Below, piece after piece: positions 29,217 through 37,361 of a DNA stretch of 64,000 nt (position 1 is the stretch's first letter; each line of letters opens with the position of its first letter). The position numbers and the translations under genes are program-made. A model generated the notes under the pieces. The model made no database searches and was not told where the DNA came from. It saw only the letters and a list, made by a program, of their open reading frames with translations. The DNA comes from Terribacillus halophilus. Its GTDB lineage: Bacteria; Bacillota; Bacilli; Bacillales; Amphibacillaceae. Location of the stretch: the NCBI RefSeq assembly GCF_900101385.1, contig NZ_FMZB01000004.1, positions 62,001-126,000 of the forward strand. Reading direction: 5' to 3'.

Positions 29217-29276
29217 TATAATAATCGCGGGCTTTTGCGCAGGAATAGCTTTCGGGCGTTCTGCGCAAGCTTTTTA
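29217..29276 (+). promoter_or_regulatory. -10 box followed at once by a terminator-like hairpin, upstream of yitT
   Basis: TATAAT at 29217-29222, then a hairpin whose arms are TTGCGCAG (29235-29242) and CTGCGCAA (29261-29268), extended by GC pairs and followed by TTTTT. It sits between asnO and yitT, so transcripts from this -10 would begin with the hairpin. It may be a 5' stabiliser, an attenuator, or part of a very short RNA; the -35 is poor. Confidence 0.45.
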
Positions 29277-29305
29277 ATGGATGGGACTTATAAGGAGGTA
29301 CATAA

Positions 29306-30154
29306 TTGTTCTATTTTGAAGTAAAACGTTTCGTGGTCGTCATATTCGGTGCTTTACTCAATGCGGTTGCGCTGAACTTCTTCCTGATACCAGCAAGTGT
29401 ATACGGCAGCGGATTTACTGGTGCTGCACAGCTTTTATTCGATTTCTTCTCACAAGTGCTTGGCGTCACCTCGATCGGTACAGGAATATGGCTGTTCCTT
29501 TTGAATGTTCCGGTGGCAATCTTAGGCTGGATGAAGGTGGGCAAAGGATTTACGATATATAGTCTATTTTCGGTAGCTTGCATGACCGTCTTGCTGGAGG
29601 TACTCCCGATTCATGCTTTATCGGATGATATCATCCTGAATGCGGTCTTCGGGGGTGTCATAGCCGGAGTCGGTGTCGGTCTGACGCTGAAATGGGGAGC
29701 TTCCACCGGCGGGATGGATATTGTCGTCATGATTTTATCCCGTCTCAAAGATAGACCAGTCGGCACATACTTCCTGCTATTGAATGGAATCATCATAATT
29801 CTTGCGGGTGTCCTTAATGAACCAGCGAATGCTCTGTATACTTTAGTCACCCTGTATGTCTCCACCCGGGTGATCGATGCGATTCATACGCGCTATGAGA
29901 AAGTGACGGCCATGATTGTCACTACCAAAGCGGACGGGCTGTCCAAAGCCATCTATAACAAGATGGTGCGCGGTATTACGATTATTCCCGTCAAAGGCGG
30001 GTACACACAGCAAGATAAAAATATGCTCATGCTTGTCATTACCCGTTATGAATTATATGATTTGGAACACATCATCAAGGAAGTGGATCCATCCGCTTTC
30101 ATGAATGTTGTCGAAACAGCAGGCATCTACGGATTCTTCCGTAAAGATAAGTAA
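29306..30154 (+). CDS. yitT: YitT-family membrane protein
   Basis: 282 residues: five membrane spans (DUF161-type, about residues 5-170) then a cytoplasmic DUF2179 domain (KVTAMIVTTKADGLSK... to the end), which is a ligand-binding-like fold. Begins with TTG placed 7 bases after AAGGAGG. Length matches B. subtilis YitT and the downstream yitU-yitV-yitW block supports the name, though several paralogues exist. Transport role is suspected but unproven. Confidence 0.82.
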   Translation: MFYFEVKRFVVVIFGALLNAVALNFFLIPASVYGSGFTGAAQLLFDFFSQVLGVTSIGTGIWLFLLNVPVAILGWMKVGKGFTIYSLFSVACMTVLLEVLPIHALSDDIILNAVFGGVIAGVGVGLTLKWGASTGGMDIVVMILSRLKDRPVGTYFLLLNGIIIILAGVLNEPANALYTLVTLYVSTRVIDAIHTRYEKVTAMIVTTKADGLSKAIYNKMVRGITIIPVKGGYTQQDKNMLMLVITRYELYDLEHIIKEVDPSAFMNVVETAGIYGFFRKDK

Positions 30155-30189
30155 AAGCTGAGGAGCCAGTATGCTCCTCAGCTTTTTTA
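30153..30189. terminator. Bidirectional terminator between yitT and the NifU-N gene
   Basis: AAAAGCTGAGGAGC - CAGTAT - GCTCCTCAGCTTTTTT. Confidence 0.93.
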
Positions 30190-30450
30190 ATAGCCTGCTT
30201 CTTCCATGACGGCGACGACTTTAGCGGAAAGCTCGTCCCAATCTGCGTTCGGCAGTTTGTTGATGGTAATGAAGTTTTGGAAGCCGAATACATTATCGAC
30301 ACCTTCAACTGTCATCAGCTGATTCATGATGTCATATTCGCTTGTTTGTCCAGGCATGACGGATACACTGCCATTGCCTTCAAAGATAATTTTATCAGTA
30401 GTGAATTTCTTCGCATTCGGATTCGGGGTATTCTCAACTCTTACACTCAT
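30187..30450 (-). CDS. Stand-alone NifU/Nfu N-terminal domain protein
   Basis: 87-residue protein made only of the Nfu N-terminal domain (starts VRVENTPNPNAKKFTTDK, the family hallmark), without the C-terminal CxxC Fe-S scaffold domain. It may support iron-sulfur assembly; yitW, a MIP18-type assembly factor, is 4.8 kb away. AGGAGGTC lies before the ATG. Exact role unknown. Confidence 0.85.
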   Translation of the reverse strand: MSVRVENTPNPNAKKFTTDKIIFEGNGSVSVMPGQTSEYDIMNQLMTVEGVDNVFGFQNFITINKLPNADWDELSAKVVAVMEEAGY

Positions 30451-30944
30451 GCTATTGACCTCCTAGCGTCCATACTTACCCCTATCATAGCAGATAGAAG
30501 GGAAATAAAAAAGCGGGAAGTGACTCGGGTATCGGTTAAGAAGGAGAGAAGTGATGTATTCCGTGTAGTGATCATTGGCAGCAGATGATTGGCAATTAGG
30601 TTAAAACGTTATTGCTGAATGTCGATTTTGTCCCTAGATCAAGGAGGTTGAGTGGAATGGGTTCAGGCTGCACCTGATTATTTCCTGGGCAATTGTCCTT
30701 GTTTATCTGAGGCAAATAGCTATCCATTTATCTGTATTCGCCCAGCAGTCTGTGTGCCTGCTGTGGATGATTGGTGTGCACGCATAATCTGGTATGCTGG
30801 ACATTTAATAGTAGTTTTTATTGATTTATTTTATTATAACAAATACGAAGAGATACGCAGATGCCATTTAGCGTTATGTTATAATCAACCTGCAATCTTA
30901 GCTATTACACCATGTTAAGTGCAATAAAGATAGAGGTGTGGAGA
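30451..30944. other. Intergenic region before the GGDEF module
   Basis: No convincing gene. An open frame at 30652-30918 begins with GTG near AAGGAGG, but its composition (nine Cys, no family match) looks random. A second frame encodes a hydrophobic 45-codon stretch with no start codon. An extended -10 promoter lies at 30877-30885. Otherwise nothing recognised. Confidence 0.5.
30877..30885 (+). promoter_or_regulatory. Extended -10 promoter of the GGDEF module
   Basis: TGTTATAAT (TGn plus perfect TATAAT) about 60 bases before the chosen start of the diguanylate cyclase gene; no good -35, as usual for extended -10 promoters. Confidence 0.55.
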
Positions 30945-32512
30945 TTGAAGAAATACCAGGATATTTTCAAAACAAAAATAAATGAAAGTTTTGTGATGTT
31001 CAAGCAGCAGGAGACGATCCGCAAAGGAGATCTGTATCAGCTTGTTCATCAAATCAAAGGCACAGGAGCATCCATCGGGCTGGATATCTTGTCTGAAGTT
31101 GCAGAGACGCAGCTGCTTTACATGACTGATATAGAAGGAGAGCGACTTTCCAAACATATATGGATGTCTATTATAGAAACGATCGAAGCAGCGCTGCAAC
31201 AGCAGGCTGAACTTCCGCCTCTTCCCAGGGAACTGATCAGACAGGAACCGGTTCTCCTTATTTCGAGTAACAATGACTGGCTGATGCGAGCGAGGGAACG
31301 TATCAAAAGGAAGGGCTTCAAGTAATTGTAGCAGCTGATAAAGAACGCGCGATAGCGCATCTTTATGACGCCCACCCGCTCATCACACTGATAGATGGCA
31401 ACTGGAGGAATCATATTACCAAGGAAGATACAGCTTACGTGCAGCAAAAGATGTTTTCATTCGTTATGTTCATTGGCGGCGGACTGGATGCTGAAGAAAA
31501 GCGGCGTTACTTGCGCAGCGGGATTGCAGATATCATTGATGATCCCGAAGTGGATGATTTGGCGATCGAGCTTATCTTCAATCGTCTTAGGCTACTGGAT
31601 ACAATGGAACAGCGAGTGGTTGTAGATCCTTTGACACAAGTTTATAATCGATCTTTCTTAGCAGGCTTCCCGACTGGTCGTGTGTCGGAATTGGCTTGTG
31701 CAGTGCTGGATATTGATAATTTTAAGCAAGTGAATGATACATATGGTCATGCCAGCGGGGATATTGTCCTGCGGAATTTTGCTGCTTATCTGAAAGATGC
31801 CGTGCGCGAGGAGGATTATGTGATCAGGTATGGAGGAGAAGAATTCCTTCTGCTCATGCCGGGTCTTTCAGAGGAGATTGCGGCGAGCCGTTTGCGGGAG
31901 ATACTGGATGGATACATGCATCGACCGCAGGAGCTGAAGCAGACTGCCATTTACACATCCTTTACTGCAGGGGTGGCATCAATAGTAAATGATGAACGCT
32001 TTGTGATGGCTCGGTTGATTGAACAAGCAGATCAGGCATTGTATTACGGCAAGCGAAACGGAAAGCAGCAAGTGAATATATATGACTCCAGCCGCCATAA
32101 TTTTGAAGAGGAACCCTACAAATCTCTTTATCTATCTGTAGTGGATGATGATGGAATCATTCGTTCCCTGCTCCAGGAAAGTCTGGAAGGGCTGCAGATG
32201 GATGGATACACGACTAAACTAAGAACCTTCGCAAACGGAGGCTCACTGCTTGACTCTGAGTGGATCAAGCAAGCGGGCAAGCATATTGTTCTCCTTGATG
32301 GTGTCATAGCGGATATGGATGGATTGGAAGTACTGGCAGCATTACGTCAATTCACGAATGAAAAGAATCTCTTCGTGATGATGCTGACGGGCAGACAGGA
32401 TAATCAGGACGTAGTAAAAGCACTGGAGCTTGGAGCGGATGATTATATGACCAAACCATTTCACGTTGAAGAAGTTGCTGCCAGAATCAAGCGGCTGACG
32501 CTCCGCACCTAG
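30945..32512 (+). pseudogene. Hpt-REC-GGDEF-REC diguanylate cyclase, frameshifted
   Basis: Two open frames make one protein if a single base is restored near 31322. N-terminal Hpt domain with LVHQIKGTGASIG (phosphorylatable His), a degenerate receiver (LLISSNNDW ... ITLIDGNW) that crosses the break, a GGDEF domain with RYGGEEF active site and an intact RxxD inhibitory site five residues before it (REED), and a C-terminal receiver with DDD, LLDG and TKPF. In the present sequence the first frame stops at 31325 and the second resumes in the -1 frame (IVAADKERAIAHLYDAHPL). No slippery heptamer is present. The TTG at 30945 follows GAGGTG. Either a pseudogene or an assembly error; an internal restart at 31439 would still make a GGDEF-REC protein. 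Confidence 0.8.
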
Positions 32513-32524
32513 GAGGTAGAGAAA

Positions 32525-32886
32525 ATGGCAAGGATATTAGTAGCCGATGATGAAGAAGTATTGCGGATGCTTATAACGGATACATTGGAAGATGTAGGTC
32601 ATGAGGTTGAAAACGCAGTTAATGGGAATGAAGCCTTACAAAAATTGCAATCTGAAGAATATAACCTGGTGATCCTGGATAATATGATGCCTGTTATGTC
32701 AGGTATCGAGGTAGCGCAGTCGCTGTCGGCAGCGCGGAAGCAGCATTGTCCGATTATCATGCTTACCGCGAAAACGAAGCAGTCCGATATCGAAGAAACG
32801 AAAAAGCGGGCATTTTACATTATATGGCTAAACCGTTTAGGCCGACTCAACTGATATTGCTTGTTGAGCGTATTCTTGATGCCTAA
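32525..32886 (+). pseudogene. Stand-alone response-regulator receiver, frameshifted near its C-terminus
   Basis: Single CheY-like receiver: ADDEE acidic pocket, phospho-acceptor Asp in VILDNMMP and Thr in MLTAKT. The frame as written ends at 32854 with a non-receiver tail, but adding one A to the AAAAA run at 32801-32805 restores AGILHYMAKPFRPTQLI, including the invariant Lys, and a stop at 32886, giving the usual 120 residues. It follows the cyclase gene by 12 bases with AGGAGGTAG and presumably receives or passes phosphate in the same Hpt relay. Confidence 0.78.
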
Positions 32887-32977
32887 ATCGGCAGTTTCTT
32901 TACATCCTTTTCTTTGTTCTGCTGGCGACAATGGATGGAATTTTGCTATCGCTCCTGTAGCATGACAATACAGCAAG

Positions 32978-33018
32978 CATAAAGGAGCAGATCCGTAATG
33001 GACCTGCTCCTTTATTGT
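32978..33018. terminator. Bidirectional terminator
   Basis: TAAAGGAGCAG and CTGCTCCTTTA arms with a 13-base loop, between the receiver gene and the convergent DUF3813-like gene. Confidence 0.85.
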
Positions 33019-33185
33019 TACTGGTCGAGCTTCTGCTGTAAGTCCTGCAATTGCTGCTTTTCTTCTGCAGTCGCATCGTTATATGCAGATTGAATGGCAT
33101 CCTGCGTTGCTGCAGTGTCATCCTGGCTCGGCTTATTTGTCAAGCCCTGCACTTTTTGCTTGGCTCTTTCGAAGAAGTTTTCCAT
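33018..33185 (-). CDS. Small DUF3813-like protein
   Basis: 55-residue, charged, Gln-rich helical protein (MENFFERAKQKVQGL... DLQQKLDQ) resembling the small DUF3813 proteins found beside yitU-type genes in Bacillus. The ATG at 33185 is chosen because GGAGGG is 7 bases upstream; the ATG 15 bases earlier overlaps that site. It starts one base after the stop codon of the 47-codon gene at 33187-33330. Function unknown. Confidence 0.68.
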   Translation of the reverse strand: MENFFERAKQKVQGLTNKPSQDDTAATQDAIQSAYNDATAEEKQQLQDLQQKLDQ

Positions 33186-33186
33186 C

Positions 33187-33330
33187 CTAAAACCCTCCAT
33201 TATGGCTTTCTGATTGCTGCTTCTTCACAGTGTCGCTGAAGCGTTCACGATAGACAAAAACATCGTCATGCTGCCTGACCGTTTGCGCTCCCTGACTTGT
33301 GAACCGTTTGGATTTACTTCTCTTACTCAT
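33187..33330 (-). CDS. 47-residue conserved-looking small protein gene
   Basis: Reads MSKRSKSKRFTSQGAQ... ending SESHNGGF. A strong GGAGGGG site is 6 bases before the ATG at 33330, the N-terminus is very basic, and the stop codon is separated by one base from the ATG of the next gene, whose ribosome site lies inside this gene. That arrangement argues for real, coupled translation. No homologue recognised; the protein is too short for default gene callers. Confidence 0.7.
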   Translation of the reverse strand: MSKRSKSKRFTSQGAQTVRQHDDVFVYRERFSDTVKKQQSESHNGGF

Positions 33331-33358
33331 TCGTTACCCCTCCGAACGTCTAAAGAAG

Positions 33359-33398
33359 TAAAAAGCATAACCGGTTTTACCCGATTACGCTTTTATTT
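33359..33398 (-). terminator. Probable terminator of yitU
   Basis: Imperfect inverted repeat with AAAAGCGTAA and TTATGCTTTTT arms (minus strand), located after the yitU stop and before the small-gene pair. Confidence 0.5.
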
Positions 33399-33436
33399 TG
33401 CTCCTTGACAAAAGCAAATATGAGTTGTAAAAACTG

Positions 33437-34264
33437 TTAATTTGCCGGAACCTCCAACTTCAGATAAGCATGCAGGAAGGTAGCGATACCATCTTCCATA
33501 TTTGACCCTGTTGTATAGTCAGCGATTTCTTTCAATGGGCCGATTGCATTGCCCATGGCAACCCCGGCTCCGGCATACTCGATCATTTCCAAGTCATTAT
33601 CTTCGTCACCGAAGGCAATGATATTTTTTTGCGGGATATCATAATAATGGGAGATCTTTTGCAGGCCGACTGCTTTGCTCAGGCCTTTTCGGATGATTTC
33701 AATAATATGGTACGGTGCTCCCCAGCGCCGGTGTTCAATCACTTCCGCATGTTCTTTCTCCAGGGTCTCCCGTATGGATGCAACCTGGTTTTCGTGCGGG
33801 TAAATGAGCAGGGATGTCGGATCGTCCTGGAGCATCTGCGTCAAACTGCCGACTTTTATCGGATCTTCTTCTTCCTCTAAATGGAATAAATCCAATAAAT
33901 ACTGGTCAAAGCGGTCGATATACACATCATCCATCACTTCTGCGATAATATTTTTCACATCGAGTTTATGGCATGTGTCCACGATTTTCCTTGCAGTACG
34001 AATTGGCATCGGGGAGTGGACAGCGTCCCATTTCTTATCATCAGGATGATGAATGAGCGCACCATTGAAATTGACCATAGGGGTTGTAAGACCGAGTTCG
34101 CGATAATAAGCCAAAGAAGCGCGATGTGGTCTTCCTGTTGCAATTACGACAACATGACCAGCTCGAATAGCTGCCGCAATAGCTTGTTTATTCTTTTCGG
34201 AAATATGTTTGTCATCCGTCAAAAGTGTTCCATCCAAATCAAGTGCTATCAAATGTTTTTCCAT
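33437..34264 (-). CDS. yitU: Cof-type HAD phosphatase YitU
   Basis: 275-residue HAD-superfamily phosphatase with the IIB-type cap. Motif I ALDLDGTLL (nucleophile Asp about 9), motif II ATGRPH, motif IV GDEDNDLEM. B. subtilis YitU is one of the enzymes able to dephosphorylate the flavin precursor ARPP; the exact substrate here is inferred from that homology. GAGGTGATAATGA precedes the ATG. Confidence 0.88.
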   Translation of the reverse strand: MEKHLIALDLDGTLLTDDKHISEKNKQAIAAAIRAGHVVVIATGRPHRASLAYYRELGLTTPMVNFNGALIHHPDDKKWDAVHSPMPIRTARKIVDTCHKLDVKNIIAEVMDDVYIDRFDQYLLDLFHLEEEEDPIKVGSLTQMLQDDPTSLLIYPHENQVASIRETLEKEHAEVIEHRRWGAPYHIIEIIRKGLSKAVGLQKISHYYDIPQKNIIAFGDEDNDLEMIEYAGAGVAMGNAIGPLKEIADYTTGSNMEDGIATFLHAYLKLEVPAN

Positions 34265-34418
34265 TCATTATCACCTCTATATTGTACATTATAGTGTATC
34301 CTTCTCTGTCTCATCTGTAAAGAAATCGTCAAGACGAAGGAGTATCAATTTACAAAAGCAGGCTGGACATACTAAGATGAAGCAGTAGGGATGGAAAATG
34401 TTGAAGAGGATGAAGCAA

Positions 34419-35183
34419 ATGATCGTCATTAAAGAAGAAGTCTGGAACGAGGTACCACTGCTTTGTGTGGAGCAGGCAGGCGCCGAGGATAAAGAACTTC
34501 CTGTATTTACATATTTCCATGGTTTTACCAGTTCCAGGGAGCATAACCTGCCAATCGCGTATATGCTAGCTGAAAGAGGCTATCGTGTGTTATTACCGGA
34601 GGCGCTTCACCATGGTATGCGGGAAGATAACATAAGCAGCGGCAAACGTCAGATGGAGTTCTTTGCCATCGTGAAAGAAAATCTGCATGATTTGCAGCAG
34701 ATCTATCAGTACGCTTCCGATAAAGGTTTGATCCAGGATGATCGATTTGCAATCGGCGGTACGAGCATGGGCGGAATCACAACATGCGCAGCATTGACAC
34801 AATTCGATTGGGTCCAAGCTGGCATGGTGATGATGGGATCGCCTAAAATTGCTGCATTCGCTCGCGGGATGGTGGAGGCTGTCAAACAATCCGGCATCGA
34901 AATGAATATATCGGAAGAAGAATTGGAACAGATGTATACGTCCCTTGAGAAGATCGATCTTTCCCTGCATCCGGAGGCAATCGGCAATCGCCCGCTGTTC
35001 TTCTGGCATGGTGACAAAGATCCGGTCGTTCCATACGTGCATTCGCGCAGTTTTTATGAAACAATCGAGAACAAAGCAGAAAAAACCGAACAGTTCACTT
35101 ATATAACAGAAGAAGGATCTGGTCACAAAGTCTCCAGAAAAGCGATGCTTGCCGGAACGGCTTGGCTGGAGAAGGTACTGTAG
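34419..35183 (+). CDS. yitV: Alpha/beta-hydrolase esterase YitV
   Basis: 254-residue dienelactone-hydrolase-like esterase. YFHGFTSSREHNL oxyanion region, nucleophile elbow GGTSMGGITT (Ser about 121), Asp in WHGDKDPVVPY and His in GSGHKVSRKA. Start at the ATG giving MIVIKEEV (34419), preceded by GAGG and agreeing with B. subtilis YitV, instead of the ATG 21 bases earlier. Divergent from yitU. Substrate unknown. Confidence 0.87.
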   Translation: MIVIKEEVWNEVPLLCVEQAGAEDKELPVFTYFHGFTSSREHNLPIAYMLAERGYRVLLPEALHHGMREDNISSGKRQMEFFAIVKENLHDLQQIYQYASDKGLIQDDRFAIGGTSMGGITTCAALTQFDWVQAGMVMMGSPKIAAFARGMVEAVKQSGIEMNISEEELEQMYTSLEKIDLSLHPEAIGNRPLFFWHGDKDPVVPYVHSRSFYETIENKAEKTEQFTYITEEGSGHKVSRKAMLAGTAWLEKVL

Positions 35184-35264
35184 CAGTTTATTTCTATTTT
35201 GGTGAAAGTATGTTTAAATAGATGCAGATGAACAGTTTTTAACTGGAATGAAGGAGGAGCAGGA

Positions 35265-35576
35265 ATGGATCAGGCGTTGGAAGAAAATATGCTCGGGGCA
35301 CTGGAGAATGTGATCGATCCCGAACTGGGAATCGATATCGTTAATCTAGGCCTTGTATACGGGGTAGACATAGATGAAGATGGTACTGGAATTGTCACCA
35401 TGACATTGACTGCGATGGGATGCCCACTGGCTGGTCATATCGAACAGGATGTGAAACGTGTCCTTATGGATATTCCGGAAATCAAGGAAACGAAAGTGAA
35501 TATCGTTTGGAGTCCGCCATGGTCCAAGGACCGTATGTCCCGCTATGCTAAAATTGCACTTGGAATTCCAGATTGA
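35265..35576 (+). CDS. yitW: MIP18/DUF59 iron-sulfur assembly factor YitW
   Basis: 103 residues. VIDPELGIDIVNLGLVYGV and the Cys-containing TAMGCPLAGHI are the family signature; related SufT/MIP18 proteins help insert Fe-S clusters. AAGGAGGAGCAGGA precedes the ATG. Own strong terminator. Order yitU-yitV-yitW matches B. subtilis. Confidence 0.92.
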   Translation: MDQALEENMLGALENVIDPELGIDIVNLGLVYGVDIDEDGTGIVTMTLTAMGCPLAGHIEQDVKRVLMDIPEIKETKVNIVWSPPWSKDRMSRYAKIALGIPD

Positions 35577-35584
35577 TAGCTTGT

Positions 35585-35613
35585 CCTCCTGCTGAAGCAG
35601 GAGGGCTTTTTTT
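35585..35613 (+). terminator. Terminator of yitW
   Basis: CCTCCTGCT-GA-AGCAGGAGG then GCTTTTTTT. Confidence 0.93.
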
Positions 35614-35668
35614 GCACGCTCGCCACTTCCCCGGCATAGGCTGATGTTGTAAAGGGGGAAGGTTCATC

Positions 35669-35995
35669 GTGACAAATTCATATGAACAAACATATCCGCA
35701 ATCTCATCAAATGATGGATATGTGCAAAAGGCATAAAAATCAGTACGTTCTCGTTCAATTGATGGATGGGTACCAGCTCGATGGCATCATCTTGGATGTG
35801 GATGATGAATATGTCCATCTCGCAATACCAGCAGATGAACAGTATGATTTTGTAGAAGATGACGACGATCATCGTAATCCGTATGGATATCCAGGCTATG
35901 GCTACGGATACGGATATGGGTATCCGGGCGGCCGTTTCCGTCGACTCGTTTTACCGCTTGTCGGTTTGGCGGCCCTCAGCTTGATTCCATGGTAA
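35669..35995 (+). CDS. Small Sm-like/Gly-Tyr-rich protein of unknown function
   Basis: 108 residues in three parts: an N-terminal strand-rich segment (YVLVQLMDGYQLDGIILDVDDEYVHL, abbreviated; about residues 27-53) that resembles an Sm-fold core, an acidic stretch (EDDDDHR), a Gly/Tyr/Pro repeat (residues 70-87) and a hydrophobic C-terminal segment (LVLPLVGLAALSLIPW). GTG start behind AAAGGGGGAAGG. The tail could be a membrane or surface anchor. Possibly spore- or envelope-associated; no family name is certain. Confidence 0.75.
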   Translation: MTNSYEQTYPQSHQMMDMCKRHKNQYVLVQLMDGYQLDGIILDVDDEYVHLAIPADEQYDFVEDDDDHRNPYGYPGYGYGYGYGYPGGRFRRLVLPLVGLAALSLIPW

Positions 35996-36000
35996 AAAGA

Positions 36001-36029
36001 AAAAACCTTGCCGACTGGCAAGGTTTTAT
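36001..36029. terminator. Bidirectional terminator
   Basis: AAAACCTTGCC-GACT-GGCAAGGTTTT between convergent genes. Confidence 0.9.
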
Positions 36030-36205
36030 TCATGCTTTTGTCCTTTGGGAAGAACAGCTGATACAGCCCAGACACCTAGACTGAAGACAATAGTCATAAC
36101 GTAAACGAGTGACATATCGTATGAATCACCGGACATGCTTGTCAAAACGAATGCTACGACAGCACTAAGGACAAACGCCCAAATAATGGTTACGATAAAC
36201 CGCAT
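36026..36205 (-). CDS. yjzD: Small membrane protein YjzD (DUF2929)
   Basis: 59 residues, two membrane spans, short charged C-terminus (LPKGQKHE). Matches the DUF2929 layout, and its place upstream of fabF agrees with B. subtilis yjzD. Start ATG after GAGGTGAT; earlier ATG at 36223 precedes that site and is rejected. Confidence 0.78.
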   Translation of the reverse strand: MRFIVTIIWAFVLSAVVAFVLTSMSGDSYDMSLVYVMTIVFSLGVWAVSAVLPKGQKHE

Positions 36206-36312
36206 TAGTATCACCTCTATCATTCACACATATACATCTATCATAGCAGGTTCCGGCTAAAAAGAAAACGATTCTTGTGCAAATCCTCACATGAATAGGA
36301 GAGGTGACTTTT

Positions 36313-36906
36313 ATGCATTTTCTTGTAAGTCAATGTTATTCCTGGGAAGGATATCATCTCGTCCAGGCTCTGTTGGAAGATGGTCATGAAGTGTCAGGTT
36401 TGCATGGACCATCATTATCAGATAGAGAAGTGCATCTGAGTATGTATCTCGGTCGTCATGCCATGTTCAGCGAAGGTGTACAGAATAGGGATTATAAAGC
36501 GTATATCAGTTTTTTCGGTTCAGCGGAAACAGATATCGTATCGCATCGCCATGTGGATATCAGTTATGAAGCTGGAGACGCTCCCAAACGAGGGAATCAA
36601 ATTTTGCTTCCTATATTATATGGGGAATGGATGCCTAGGGATGAGCATGCATTGAGCTGGAATGGGAATCAAATACCGTTTGAGGATGCGTATTTTTGCC
36701 GTCATGCGCTCCCTATCAAACCTGTGATGCAAACGATCAGCAAGCTCCTATCAGGAAACAGAGAGATAGAAAAATTTCAATTTTATACAAAAGAGGTATG
36801 CCCGGAGCAGGAGGATCGCACGGTAATTGCCCTCGCACGTAATTTGACGGATGATTTAGCTGTTTTGCACAGACACTATGCACAATACAGCCGTTTTTAC
36901 AATTGA
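36313..36906 (+). CDS. Conserved hypothetical protein in the yjzD-fabF interval
   Basis: 197-residue soluble protein starting MHFLVSQCYSWEGYHLVQALLEDGHEVSG, which resembles the first beta-strand/helix of an NAD-binding sugar-epimerase fold (GYHLVQALLEDGHEV) but lacks the normal GxxGxxG, so cofactor binding is doubtful. Occupies the position of yjaU/yjaV in B. subtilis. GGAGAGGTGA precedes the ATG at 36313; a GTG 9 bases earlier overlaps that site. Function unknown. Confidence 0.7.
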   Translation: MHFLVSQCYSWEGYHLVQALLEDGHEVSGLHGPSLSDREVHLSMYLGRHAMFSEGVQNRDYKAYISFFGSAETDIVSHRHVDISYEAGDAPKRGNQILLPILYGEWMPRDEHALSWNGNQIPFEDAYFCRHALPIKPVMQTISKLLSGNREIEKFQFYTKEVCPEQEDRTVIALARNLTDDLAVLHRHYAQYSRFYN

Positions 36907-36923
36907 TCCTGCCCGAGCCAGTT

Positions 36924-37133
36924 TTATTTTTTTGAAATGAATTTCATGGCATGGTTTTTCAGATGTTTAACATATGGAGAAAGCTGCTCGTAGGTTTCCA
37001 TGATGGTGCCGGCGGTCTCCATTAAGTTGAATTCTTTGTTCGAGTCTTCTTTTTTCAGTTCTTCGGGTTCCTGTCGCGAATTTCTTCTTTTATCAAAAAG
37101 AAATTCATCCATTCGGGAATCATCTCTTCTCAA
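36924..37133 (-). CDS. Small charged protein of unknown function
   Basis: 69 residues, very hydrophilic N-terminal 37 residues rich in Arg, Lys, Glu and Asp, then a helical tail (METAGTIMETYEQLSPYVKHL) that may bind membrane or partner. Begins with TTG, 7 bases after GGAGGTG. Convergent with the gene at 36313. No family recognised with confidence. Confidence 0.6.
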   Translation of the reverse strand: MRRDDSRMDEFLFDKRRNSRQEPEELKKEDSNKEFNLMETAGTIMETYEQLSPYVKHLKNHAMKFISKK

Positions 37134-37234
37134 CTTCGCACACCTCCATGGGATATAGTATGTGCAGTCAATGTATCTTGTCTATGTGTTTACCCTGGAA
37201 TTTGGAAGGGAAGATATTTTGTTTAACTTAAGAG

Positions 37235-37263
37235 CTTACAGAACAAGAAAAATACGTTACAAT
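37235..37263 (+). promoter_or_regulatory. Promoter of fabF
   Basis: CTTACA, 17-base spacer, TACAAT. The roughly 90-base leader contains a CTTCAGC/GCTGAAG hairpin ending just before the AAGGAGG ribosome site. Confidence 0.6.
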
Positions 37264-37361
37264 ATACTTCAGATTATGCTCTTAATATGGTCATTATCTA
37301 TTTTTCGACCAGTCAGAACAGCTTCAGCGTGAATGATTGCTGAAGAAGGAGGAACAATTGT

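Noticed and set aside
30650-30790. Hydrophobic 45-codon stretch in another frame (FRLHLIISWAIVLVYLRQ)
   Set aside because: No start codon; a TAG lies directly before it. Could be a relic, but cannot be supported.
30652-30918. Open frame of 88 codons with a GTG start near AAGGAGG
   Set aside because: Random-looking composition with many Cys, no family, no coupling to neighbours, and it ends just before the real TTG start of the cyclase gene.
31280-31330. Programmed -1 frameshift in the cyclase gene
   Set aside because: No X-XXY-YYZ heptamer or downstream stimulatory stem precedes the stop; a base deletion is simpler.
37264-37361. FapR operator in front of fabF
   Set aside because: I could not find the TTAGTACC-type inverted repeat.
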